Source: an uncultured Clostridia bacterium
GTDB taxonomy: Bacteria; Bacillota; Clostridia; Oscillospirales; Acutalibacteraceae
Length of the DNA stretch: 13,896 nt
Assembly (NCBI GenBank): GCA_945221685.1
Contig: CALYNN010000029.1
Coordinates: 1-13,896 of the forward strand
Reading direction: 5' to 3'
Made by a program: the position numbers and the translations under genes. Numbering within the stretch: position 1 is the first letter of the stretch; each line of letters begins with the position of its first letter. The notes below the pieces were generated by a model that saw only the letters and a program-made list of their open reading frames with translations, did no database searches and was not told the DNA's origin. Below, piece by piece: positions 1-5,725 of this stretch.

Positions 1-1
1 G

Positions 2-583
2 CCTTTGGCAAAAAGCGTAATAGGCGGTGAGGGAATTTTTTACTGCTCCGTGTATGTGGCGGTGTTTAATATTATTGCTTTTACCTTGGGTATTTATGAG
101 ATTTCAGGTCACGAGGCGAAAATAGATTTAAAAAAGCTTATATTAAATCCCGGATCAATTTCCGTTATTATCGGACTGCCGCTTTATCTTCTGCAAATTA
201 ATGTGCCTCATTTTATATCGTATCCTATGGAAATCGTGGGCAACTGCAACTCTCCTCTTGCAATGATTGTGTTCGGCACATTTCTTGCAAATTCAAGCTT
301 TAAAAATATGTTTGTAAAAAAAGAAATATATTTTGTTTCGTTTATGAGGCTTGTTTTTATTCCCCTTTGTATGTTGGGTATTTTCTATTTGTGCGGCGTT
401 CGCGGTTCTCTGCTTGTGGCTATGACAATTTCCGCCTGCGCTCCCACGGCTACAAATACCGCTATGTATGCCGCAAAGTATGATAATGATACGACACTGG
501 GCTCGGAGCTTGCGGCGCAGTCATCGGTGCTTTCCATAGCAACAATGCCTGTTATCGTGGCTTTGGCGTCTATTATCAGTTAA
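2..583 (+). CDS. AEC (auxin efflux carrier) family transporter, C-terminal part
   Basis: Integral membrane transporter of the AEC/membrane transport protein family, whose members carry organic anions such as malate or auxin-like acids; the substrate cannot be read here. The open frame runs in from the left edge and is continuous with codon 2-4 (CCT), so the gene is truncated at its 5' end and the TTG at position 5 is not a real start. About 193 residues are visible, roughly the last 60% of a typical 300-310 residue member. Visible features are several hydrophobic helices, the conserved glycine-rich stretch near IIGLPLYL, and the late SACAPTATNTAMYA segment with LAAQSSVLSIATMP, both typical of the last helices of this family. 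It ends 147 bases before darA and belongs to an earlier transcription unit. Family call is firm; substrate unknown. Confidence 0.88.
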   Translation, partial: PLAKSVIGGEGIFYCSVYVAVFNIIAFTLGIYEISGHEAKIDLKKLILNPGSISVIIGLPLYLLQINVPHFISYPMEIVGNCNSPLAMIVFGTFLANSSFKNMFVKKEIYFVSFMRLVFIPLCMLGIFYLCGVRGSLLVAMTISACAPTATNTAMYAAKYDNDTTLGSELAAQSSVLSIATMPVIVALASIIS

Positions 584-643
584 CAGTTTGTACATTATTA
601 TAATACAATTTGTAAATTTTGTTTAAACGACAGGGCAGTTTTA

Positions 644-672
644 TTGCTTTTTAATTTTTTTTGATATATAAT
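644..672 (+). promoter_or_regulatory. Sigma-A type promoter for darA-holB-ricT
   Basis: A -35 box TTGCTT (644-649) and a perfect -10 box TATAAT (667-672) are separated by 17 bases, inside an AT-rich stretch. Transcription would begin near 679, giving a leader of about 50 bases before darA. A weak GC-poor hairpin with a T run (about 632-660) lies just upstream and may end the transporter transcript, but its stem is too poor to call as a terminator. Confidence 0.7.
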
Positions 673-730
673 TTTTTTGAGGAGAGGGAAAAGATAACCG
701 TAAACTATATTTGAATAAAGGGTGATTTTA

Positions 731-1054
731 ATGAAGCTGGTTATCACGATAGTATCCAATAAGGATTTGGCAAATGTTCTTTCAAACACAAGCAGCGAAG
801 GCTTTTTTTCAACTAAAGTAGCTACGGCAGGTCAGTTCCTCGAAAGCGGACAGACAACTATTCTTTTCGGAACAGAGGATGAAAAGGTTGAAAAGCTGTT
901 TGATATTATTGAAAAGAGTGTAACAAAGCGTGTACTGCGTAAAACAGGCGTTGAAAGCACTATTGAAGGCTCCTTGCTTAAGAAGCCTGTTGATGTTGAG
1001 GAATTCGGTGCAGTTGCGTTTGTTATTAATGTTGAGGATTTCAGAAAGCTGTAA
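731..1054 (+). CDS. darA: Cyclic-di-AMP receptor family protein (DarA/PstA, CdAMP_rec), divergent
   Basis: Small cytoplasmic PII-like signalling protein of the DarA/PstA (YaaQ) family; known members are trimers that bind cyclic di-AMP. The 107-residue length matches the family (about 109). The N-terminus MKLVITIVSN and the segment TKVATAGQFL followed by SGQTTILFG align without gaps to the canonical TKLATTGGFL and AGNTT region. The ATG at 731 is chosen because AAAGGGTGA lies 7-8 bases upstream and it starts exactly at the family's N-terminal MK; an in-frame GTG at 722 sits inside that ribosome site. It is followed after 7 bases by holB and then ricT, the order seen in Bacillus minus yaaR. Several residues recalled as ligand contacts in Staphylococcus PstA differ here (Arg26 to Phe, Asn41 to Gln), so c-di-AMP binding is inferred from family only. 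Confidence 0.85.
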   Translation: MKLVITIVSNKDLANVLSNTSSEGFFSTKVATAGQFLESGQTTILFGTEDEKVEKLFDIIEKSVTKRVLRKTGVESTIEGSLLKKPVDVEEFGAVAFVINVEDFRKL

Positions 1055-1061
1055 GTAAATT

Positions 1062-2045
1062 ATGAAAAAAACAGACTTTGCAGGAAATAAAAGAGTTATT
1101 GAGCAGCTCGGATATCTTATTGATTCCGGGCGTTTTCCTCATGCCCTTGTAATTGAGGGTGAACAGGGAATGGGCAAACGAACTCTTGCCCGTCTGCTTG
1201 CCGCCGCATTGGTGTGCAGAGAGGATGAAAAGCCCTGCGGAGAATGTTCTCAGTGCCGAAAGGCGATTAAGGGTATTCATCCCGATATTTTTGAGCACAG
1301 TGCTGAGGGCGGAGCAAATTCCTTTCATGTCAGCGTTGTGCGTCAGGTAGTAAGCGACGCCGTTGTTCAGCCTAACGAGGGCGAGCATAAGGTGTATATT
1401 CTCGGCAACGCCGATTGTATGAGCGTATCTGCCCAAAATGCGCTTTTAAAGGTGCTTGAGGAGCCGCCGGCATATGTTATTTTTATATTAACGGCGCAGT
1501 CAAAAAGTGCGTTGCTTGAAACGGTGCTGTCCCGTTCGGTAGTGATAAGCCTTGAGGGAGTTTCTGCTCAGGAGGGTGCCGAGTATATCTGCCGTCACAA
1601 AGATGGTGTGGAATTTCAGCAGGCGTTTTCGGCAGTACAAAATCTTAACGGCAATATAGGCAAGGCAATAGACAGTCTTGAAAACGGTAAGGAAAGCGAG
1701 ATAATAGAGGTTTGCTGCAATATGTGCAGGGCACTTGTGCAGGACAGCGAATATGCCCTGCTGAATTACTGCGGTGTTTTTCAAAAGGAACGGCAGTCGA
1801 TTGCTTTTGCCTGCTCGGTTTTAAAAAATATTTTCCGCGACGCTCTTGTGAGCGGAGATAATACCGAATTGCTTTCAGGTCAGGCGGAAACCGTTAAGCT
1901 GCTTAAAAATAAGCTAAATCAGCAAAAACTTGTTGACTTAATCGGCGTTTGTGATACACTAAAAGAAATGACAAACAGAAATTGCAATAATTCGCTTTTA
2001 ATAACAGAAATCTGCTGTGCGCTTCGAAGCGCCGCCGGCAGATAA
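1062..2045 (+). CDS. holB: DNA polymerase III subunit delta' (clamp loader)
   Basis: Subunit of the bacterial clamp loader, which with delta and DnaX opens the sliding clamp and places it on primed DNA in the cytoplasm. The 327-residue length is normal. Residues 33-40 form a degenerate Walker A (GEQGMGKR, without the usual Ser/Thr), as expected for a non-hydrolysing delta' subunit. A four-cysteine zinc module is visible at C52, C59, C62 and C65. SAQNALLKVLEEPP is the strongly conserved AAA+ block, and LSRS around residues 157-160 corresponds to the SRC arginine-finger motif with Cys replaced by Ser. The C-terminal third is the less conserved helical collar domain. Its ATG lies 7 bases after darA and 12 bases before ricT, so the three genes are surely co-transcribed. 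Confidence 0.93.
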   Translation: MKKTDFAGNKRVIEQLGYLIDSGRFPHALVIEGEQGMGKRTLARLLAAALVCREDEKPCGECSQCRKAIKGIHPDIFEHSAEGGANSFHVSVVRQVVSDAVVQPNEGEHKVYILGNADCMSVSAQNALLKVLEEPPAYVIFILTAQSKSALLETVLSRSVVISLEGVSAQEGAEYICRHKDGVEFQQAFSAVQNLNGNIGKAIDSLENGKESEIIEVCCNMCRALVQDSEYALLNYCGVFQKERQSIAFACSVLKNIFRDALVSGDNTELLSGQAETVKLLKNKLNQQKLVDLIGVCDTLKEMTNRNCNNSLLITEICCALRSAAGR

Positions 2046-2057
2046 CGGAGGATATAT

Positions 2058-2870
2058 ATGACAAAGGTTGTTGGGGTTCGGTTTAAGGACACAGGCAAAA
2101 CCTATTATTTTGACCCGCAGAATTTAGAAATAAAAAAAGGTCAGTGCCTTGTGGTAGAAACCTCAAAGGGCATTGAGTGCGGAATTGCACAATATGATGT
2201 TAAGGAGATAGACGATAACGAAATTGTTTCTCCCCTTAAGCCCGTAAAGAGAATTGCTACCGAGGCAGACCTGAAAGCTCTTGAGGAAAACAAGGAGCTT
2301 GAAAAAGAAGCAATGGCGGTGTGCAACGAAAAAATAAGAAATCATAAGCTTGAAATGTCGCTTACCGAAGCAGAGTATTCATTTGACAGAACAAAGATTA
2401 TTTTTTATTTCACCGCCGACGGAAGAGTGGATTTCAGAGAGCTTGTAAAGGACCTTGCGGCTCATTTTCATACACGAATTGAATTAAGACAAATAGGTGT
2501 AAGAGATGAAAGCAGATTGCTGGGCGGCTTGGGTATATGCGGCAGACCGTTTTGCTGCTCTACCTTTCTTGACGATTTTCATTCCGTTACAATTAAAATG
2601 GCAAAGGACCAAGGACTCTCCTTGGCTCCGGGAAAAATCAGCGGCACCTGCGGCAGACTTATGTGTTGCCTTAAGTATGAGCAAAATTCATACGAATATT
2701 TAAATAAGATTACTCCCAAAAAGGGCGCGGTGGTTGATTGCCGCGAGGGCAGGGGAACCGTTGTAGATGTTTCACTCTTAAGCGGTATGCTTAAAATTCA
2801 GCTTGACAGCTCACCGGACGGTATGCCCGTAATTATAAATCGCAGTGAGGTGCGGGTTATTAAAGATTAA
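2058..2870 (+). CDS. ricT: PSP1 domain protein RicT (YaaT family), Fe-S regulatory factor
   Basis: Member of the PSP1/YaaT family. In Bacillus subtilis the homologue forms the RicAFT complex, which binds [4Fe-4S] clusters and aids RNase Y-dependent mRNA processing and development. The 270-residue protein has the PSP1 core, including the HTRIELRQIGVRDESRLLGG region. It has two cysteine clusters, C161/C166/C167 (ICGRPFCC) and C198/C203/C204 (TCGRLMCC), which match the family's cluster ligands. The start ATG has GGAGGA 6 bases upstream (2046-2051). It ends the darA-holB-ricT operon. No clear intrinsic terminator follows; 2871-2937 is AT-rich sequence. No ricA (YmcA) or ricF (YlbF) gene is present in the window, so partners would be encoded elsewhere. 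Confidence 0.92.
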   Translation: MTKVVGVRFKDTGKTYYFDPQNLEIKKGQCLVVETSKGIECGIAQYDVKEIDDNEIVSPLKPVKRIATEADLKALEENKELEKEAMAVCNEKIRNHKLEMSLTEAEYSFDRTKIIFYFTADGRVDFRELVKDLAAHFHTRIELRQIGVRDESRLLGGLGICGRPFCCSTFLDDFHSVTIKMAKDQGLSLAPGKISGTCGRLMCCLKYEQNSYEYLNKITPKKGAVVDCREGRGTVVDVSLLSGMLKIQLDSSPDGMPVIINRSEVRVIKD

Positions 2871-2937
2871 GCAGGATATTATCGGATGTTAAAGAATAAA
2901 ATACCTTGTAATTTTTAATAATTTAATAAAATAATCC

Positions 2938-2966
2938 TTGATTTTTTAAAGCTATACTGTTATAGT
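2938..2966 (+). promoter_or_regulatory. Promoter of the ferredoxin gene
   Basis: A -35 box TTGATT (2938-2943) and -10 box TATAGT (2961-2966) with exactly 17 bases between them. An alternative -10 (TATACT, 2953-2958) has poor spacing. The ribosome site GGGAGG follows at 2985-2990, 9 bases before the ATG at 3000. Confidence 0.65.
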
Positions 2967-2999
2967 TAACATAGAATTTGATGTGGGAGGTGTATCATA

Positions 3000-3170
3000 A
3001 TGGCATACGCAATTTCAGATGATTGCATTTCATGCGGTGCTTGCGCTGCTGAATGTCCTGTAAGCGCTATTTCAGAGGGTGACGGTAAGTTCGTTATCGA
3101 TGCTGATACTTGTATCGAGTGCGGCGCTTGCGCAGGTGTTTGCCCGGTAGGTGCTCCCGATCAGGCGTAA
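3000..3170 (+). CDS. 2[4Fe-4S] bacterial-type ferredoxin
   Basis: Small cytoplasmic electron carrier of 56 residues, as in classical clostridial ferredoxins. Two CxxCxxCxxxCP motifs are complete: C9/C12/C15/C19-P near the N-terminus and C38/C41/C44/C48-P near the C-terminus, each cluster taking three cysteines from one motif and one from the other. The start ATG at 3000 has GGGAGG at ideal distance, and the MAYAISDDCISCGAC opening is typical. It has its own promoter (2938-2966) and terminator (3184-3218), so it is a monocistronic, probably highly expressed gene; codons are mostly the common ones. It is too short for many gene finders. It would serve general low-potential redox chemistry and could support the nearby flavoproteins, though nothing links them directly. 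Confidence 0.97.
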   Translation: MAYAISDDCISCGACAAECPVSAISEGDGKFVIDADTCIECGACAGVCPVGAPDQA

Positions 3171-3183
3171 TCAATACAATATT

Positions 3184-3218
3184 AAAGGCTGTCTCTGCTT
3201 TTGAGACAGCCTTTTTTC
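3184..3218 (+). terminator. Rho-independent terminator of the ferredoxin gene
   Basis: A perfect 12-base-pair stem (3184-3195 with 3203-3214) with a 7-base loop TGCTTTT, followed directly by a T run ending in TTTC. It starts 13 bases after the ferredoxin stop codon. Confidence 0.93.
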
Positions 3219-3230
3219 TATGCACTTCTT

Positions 3231-3256
3231 CCCTCAACCGTGCTTTCGGTTGGGGG
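3231..3256. other. Second hairpin between the ferredoxin terminator and the TetR promoter
   Basis: A 10-base-pair stem pairs CCCTCAACCG (3231-3240) with CGGTTGGGGG (3247-3256) through a 6-base loop; one pair is G-T. It is followed by ATTTCTT rather than a clean T run, so it may be a backup terminator, an RNA end structure or simply chance. It lies 60 bases upstream of the next -35 box. Confidence 0.4.
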
Positions 3257-3316
3257 ATTTCTTATATAAAAAAGTATATGGTGAATGATTTTGCCTGTTG
3301 TTAATCAAAATAACTG

Positions 3317-3345
3317 TTGACAAAATAACTCTGCTGTGCTATTGT
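3317..3345 (+). promoter_or_regulatory. Promoter of the TetR-led operon
   Basis: A consensus -35 box TTGACA (3317-3322) lies 17 bases before a -10 like box TATTGT (3340-3345). The arms TATAAC (3345-3350) and GTTATA (3369-3374) form an inverted repeat spanning 30 bases over the predicted start region, a possible self-operator for the regulator; that reading is inference. Confidence 0.6.
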
Positions 3346-3399
3346 ATAACTAACGATATGTAACAGGTGTTATATAAACAAACGAAAAGAGGTTTTATT

Positions 3400-4005
3400 A
3401 TGCCGCCTAAAGCCAAATTTACACGAGAGCAAATTATTCAGGCAGCCGTGGATGTTACAAGAAAGCAGGGCATTTCTGCCGTTACCGCACGAGAGGTAGG
3501 CAAGCAGCTGGGCACCTCGTCAACTCCTGTTTTTGTTGCCTTTGAAAATATGGAGGACTTAAAGCAGGAGGTGCTTAAAGAGGCTGAAAGGCATTACTCA
3601 AAATATATAAGCGAGGGCCTGAATTATACACCTATGTTTAAGGCGTTCGGTTGTCGAATGATAGATTATGCCAGGGAATATCCGAATTTATTCAAGGTTT
3701 TGTTTATGAATTCAACCGAAAGCAATTTGAATTATGACGATATGATTTTAAATTTTCCCTGTGCCGATATATGCTTAAAGGCAATAAAGGAGCAAACTCA
3801 ATTAAGCGACAGTCAGGTGGAGCTGATTTTTAAGCAGGTGCTTATTACAGGACTTGGAATTTGCTACCTTGTTTCATCAAGCACCTGTGAATTTACAGAC
3901 CGACAGCTTGACGAATATTTGGGCTTATCCTATGTAGGCTCGCTTACGGCAATAAAAAATCTTGATAAATCAAAATATACGGTTCACCCGACAAGGAGGG
4001 AGTAA
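3400..4005 (+). CDS. TetR/AcrR family transcriptional regulator
   Basis: Cytoplasmic ligand-responsive repressor, 201 residues, normal for the family. The N-terminal DNA-binding domain (about residues 6-53) has FTREQIIQAAVDVTRKQG followed by the helix-turn-helix TAREVGKQLGTSSTPVFVAF, with the usual Phe-Glu-Asn-Met-Glu-Asp-Leu turn after it. The remaining helical part is the ligand and dimer domain and carries the conserved DYAREYPNLFKVLF segment. ATG at 3400 is chosen over an in-frame GTG at 3367 because AAAAGAGG lies 7 bases upstream and the family begins here. The gene stops one base before the flavodoxin start, so it heads the operon; TetR genes next to exporters commonly repress them and themselves. 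The effector cannot be told from sequence. Confidence 0.92.
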   Translation: MPPKAKFTREQIIQAAVDVTRKQGISAVTAREVGKQLGTSSTPVFVAFENMEDLKQEVLKEAERHYSKYISEGLNYTPMFKAFGCRMIDYAREYPNLFKVLFMNSTESNLNYDDMILNFPCADICLKAIKEQTQLSDSQVELIFKQVLITGLGICYLVSSSTCEFTDRQLDEYLGLSYVGSLTAIKNLDKSKYTVHPTRRE

Positions 4006-4006
4006 T

Positions 4007-4487
4007 TTGAAAATTGCAGTTATTTTTTATTCTATGAGCAACAACACAAGGCTTGTTGCCGAAAGAATTGCAGAAAAAACAGGAGCAGATTTAATAGAGA
4101 TTATTCCCAACAAGCACTATCCCGAAAAGGGAATGAAGAAATTTATTGTAGGTGGCTTTTGTGCAATGATGGGCGAAAAGCCGAAATTAAAGGATTATGA
4201 GTTTTGCGCAGATAAATATGATACGGTCATTATCGGTGTCTCCCGTTTGGGCAAGCTGCTTTGCACCGCCTATCAGAGCGTTTTTAAGCAGGCATAGAAA
4301 GGATTTGTCCGAAAAAAATGCGGCGGCATATTTTTGTTCCTCAGGCGGCGATGCCCAAGGAGCAACAGAAAAGCTCAGGGAATTTATAGGTGCAGATAAG
4401 CTTATGGCAACTATGTCCCTTGTTGACCCTGCAATAAACGGATTAGACGAAAAGGAAATAGATAACTTCTGTTCAAAAATTTTATGA
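4007..4487 (+). pseudogene. Flavodoxin, broken by a +1 frameshift near 4238
   Basis: A flavodoxin-like FMN electron carrier that would be 159 residues if intact. The first part (TTG at 4007, ribosome site AAGGAGGG) has the N-terminal strand KIAVIFYS and FMN phosphate loop SMSNNT. It reads on to DTVIIG and then loses the frame and stops at 4297. The expected continuation, SPVWASCFAPPIRAFL through the C-terminal helix ending at 4487, is present and intact one frame over. Removing one base at about 4238 joins ATC GGT to TCT CCC GTT TGG and restores the motif exactly. No other stop or shift is seen, so the damage is recent or is a sequencing error. It sits between TetR and the PspC gene, whose ribosome site overlaps its end. 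Confidence 0.85.
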
Positions 4488-4490
4488 GGT
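4486..4490 (+). promoter_or_regulatory. Ribosome binding site pointing to an ATT start
   Basis: GAGGT lies 9 bases or so before ATT at 4499. The reading frame of the PspC protein has a stop (TAA, 4490-4492) just upstream, and no ATG, GTG or TTG in that frame before residue 48. A TTG at 4500 is one base out of frame and stops after eight codons. Confidence 0.5.
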
Positions 4491-4498
4491 AAAATACT

Positions 4499-4750
4499 AT
4501 TGAAAAGAAATTATATAAATCATTAACAGACAGAAAAATATGCGGCGTTTGCGGCGGAATTGCAAATTATTTCGCAATAGACGCAACGATTATCAGACTA
4601 ATTTGGGCAATTGCAGTACTTTGCTGCGGATGCGGAATTTTGGCGTACATTATATGCGCAATCGTTATTCCCGATGAGCCTGTCGAAAATCAATATAATA
4701 CCTACTGTAATCCGGGCGAACAATATTATGATGAAGAAAATAAAGGATAA
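4499..4750 (+). CDS. PspC domain protein with noncanonical (ATT) start
   Basis: Small membrane protein of the PspC family, 83 residues; PspC domains take part in envelope-stress signalling in several bacteria, though many small Firmicutes copies have no known role. The frame reads EKKLYKSLTDRKICGVCGG, the diagnostic opening, then IANYFAIDATIIRLIWA and a single hydrophobic helix (about residues 34-58) ending in the typical VIPDEP. The tail is short and acidic with tyrosines. The match starts at the second codon, so the ATT at 4499 occupies the initiator position, with GAGG at proper distance. Either ATT is used as a rare start or one base was lost from an ATG/TTG start. The gene overlaps the next one by 23 bases, suggesting coupled translation. 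Protein family is clear; the start is the uncertain part. Confidence 0.75.
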   Translation: MEKKLYKSLTDRKICGVCGGIANYFAIDATIIRLIWAIAVLCCGCGILAYIICAIVIPDEPVENQYNTYCNPGEQYYDEENKG

Positions 4751-5051
4751 GCTTATAAACTTTTGCAAATGGGTTTGGAGTGAGTGCAAGGATTGGCATA
4801 CGCTTGTGCTGTTTTTAGTAGTTGTTTTTTTAATGTATGCTCCCGTTTGGGGCGGCTACTTGCTCCATATTCTGTTTAAAATTAAATGGGGTTCTGTTGT
4901 CGCAACAACCTATCTTGCTTTTTGGGCAGGTCCGTTCACTCCTTATTTTCCCCTGTGTATAGCAATAACCTTGGGAATTAAAAGACTGTTTGAAAAGCGA
5001 AAAAATAATTATAGCAATAAGGCTGATGAAAATGAAAACAGTAATAATTAA
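4728..5051 (+). CDS. Two-helix membrane protein of unknown function
   Basis: I do not recognise this 107-residue protein. It has a basic N-terminus (MMKKIKDK), two hydrophobic segments at about residues 25-50 and 57-84, and a charged asparagine-rich tail, so it is probably an inner-membrane hairpin with both ends in the cytoplasm. Segments LMYAPVWGGYLLHILFK and FWAGPFTPYFPLCIAI are aromatic- and proline-rich. The frame is open further upstream, but the tandem ATGs at 4728 and 4731 fit best because upstream codons coincide with the PspC gene in another frame. It overlaps PspC by 23 bases at its start and the flavoprotein gene by 20 bases at its end, so all three are probably translated together. 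Confidence 0.7.
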   Translation: MMKKIKDKLINFCKWVWSECKDWHTLVLFLVVVFLMYAPVWGGYLLHILFKIKWGSVVATTYLAFWAGPFTPYFPLCIAITLGIKRLFEKRKNNYSNKADENENSNN

Positions 5052-5721
5052 CGGTCAAAATCATAAGGGCAGTACATATAATATAGGAATTATGCTTGCC
5101 GAAAAATTGGCAAAGGACGACGAAATAACGGAATTCTTCTTGCCCCGCGACCTTAATCATTTTTGCCTTGGCTGTTATTCCTGTATGAAGGATATAACAT
5201 TATGCCCTTATTATGATGAAAAGAAAATAATTGCCGACGCAATGGAAGAAGCCGAGCTGCTGATTTTTACCTCGCCTAACTATTGTATGCTTCCCTCTGC
5301 GCCCCTTAAGGCGTTTATTGATTTGTTTTATCAGTATTGGATTCCCCACAGACCGCAGGCGAATATGTTTAAGAAAAAGGCAGTCGTAATATCAACAACA
5401 GCCGGTATGGGTGCGGGAAAAGTGTGCAGTCAGCTGAAAAGAACCCTTGCCTATTGGGGAGTGCCGTATATCAAAAAATATTCCGTAGCAGTTCAGGCGA
5501 CAGGCTGGAAGGATGTCAGCCAAAAGAAAAAGGATAAAATTGAAAAGGATATTACTAAGCTTGCCAAAAGGGTTAAAAAAGCACGGGTAGGCAAGCCGTC
5601 GCCGTATATTCGCTTTATGTTCGGTATGATGGCGCTGACAAAGAAAAATCCCGATGACCCCGAATCAAAGCATTGGCAAAGTCAAGGCTGGCTTGACGGC
5701 AAAAGGCCATGGAGGAACTGA
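5032..5721 (+). CDS. Flavodoxin-fold NAD(P)H-dependent oxidoreductase / iron-sulfur flavoprotein-like
   Basis: FMN-binding flavodoxin-like oxidoreductase, 229 residues, probably cytoplasmic. The N-terminus KTVIINGQNHKGSTYNIG is the FMN phosphate-binding strand-loop-helix of the NADPH-dependent FMN reductase superfamily, and LLIFTSPNYCMLPSAPLKAF is the second flavin-contact region. Between them is a compact cysteine motif, C45-x2-C48-x2-C51-x6-C58, which falls within the spacing of iron-sulfur flavoproteins (Isf), so a [4Fe-4S] cluster is possible; many relatives with similar cysteines lack one. The C-terminal 70 residues are basic and end in WLDGKRPW, beyond the usual flavodoxin core. ATG 5032 is preferred over 5026 because AAGG at 5019-5022 is at proper distance. 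The physiological electron acceptor is unknown. Confidence 0.82.
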   Translation: MKTVIINGQNHKGSTYNIGIMLAEKLAKDDEITEFFLPRDLNHFCLGCYSCMKDITLCPYYDEKKIIADAMEEAELLIFTSPNYCMLPSAPLKAFIDLFYQYWIPHRPQANMFKKKAVVISTTAGMGAGKVCSQLKRTLAYWGVPYIKKYSVAVQATGWKDVSQKKKDKIEKDITKLAKRVKKARVGKPSPYIRFMFGMMALTKKNPDDPESKHWQSQGWLDGKRPWRN

Positions 5722-5725
5722 TAAT

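Noticed and set aside
632..660. Intrinsic terminator after the AEC transporter
   Set aside because: The T run is good, but the stem has only about three Watson-Crick pairs plus G-T pairs, too weak to call.
584..730. Riboswitch or structured RNA in the darA leader
   Set aside because: The sequence is very AT-rich with no conserved stems that I recognise; a simple promoter and short leader explain it.
1041..1436. Open frame on the minus strand inside holB
   Set aside because: It lies wholly opposite a well-supported gene, has no ribosome site and shows no family features.
4235..4297. Programmed frameshift in the flavodoxin gene
   Set aside because: There is no slippery heptamer, stalling stop codon or stem-loop at the shift site, and flavodoxins are not known to use frameshifting. 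A mutation or sequence error is simpler.
4197..4487. Separate gene starting at ATG 4197
   Set aside because: Its first 14 codons are out of frame with the flavodoxin; the conserved part begins only at 4239 and is the second half of that gene.
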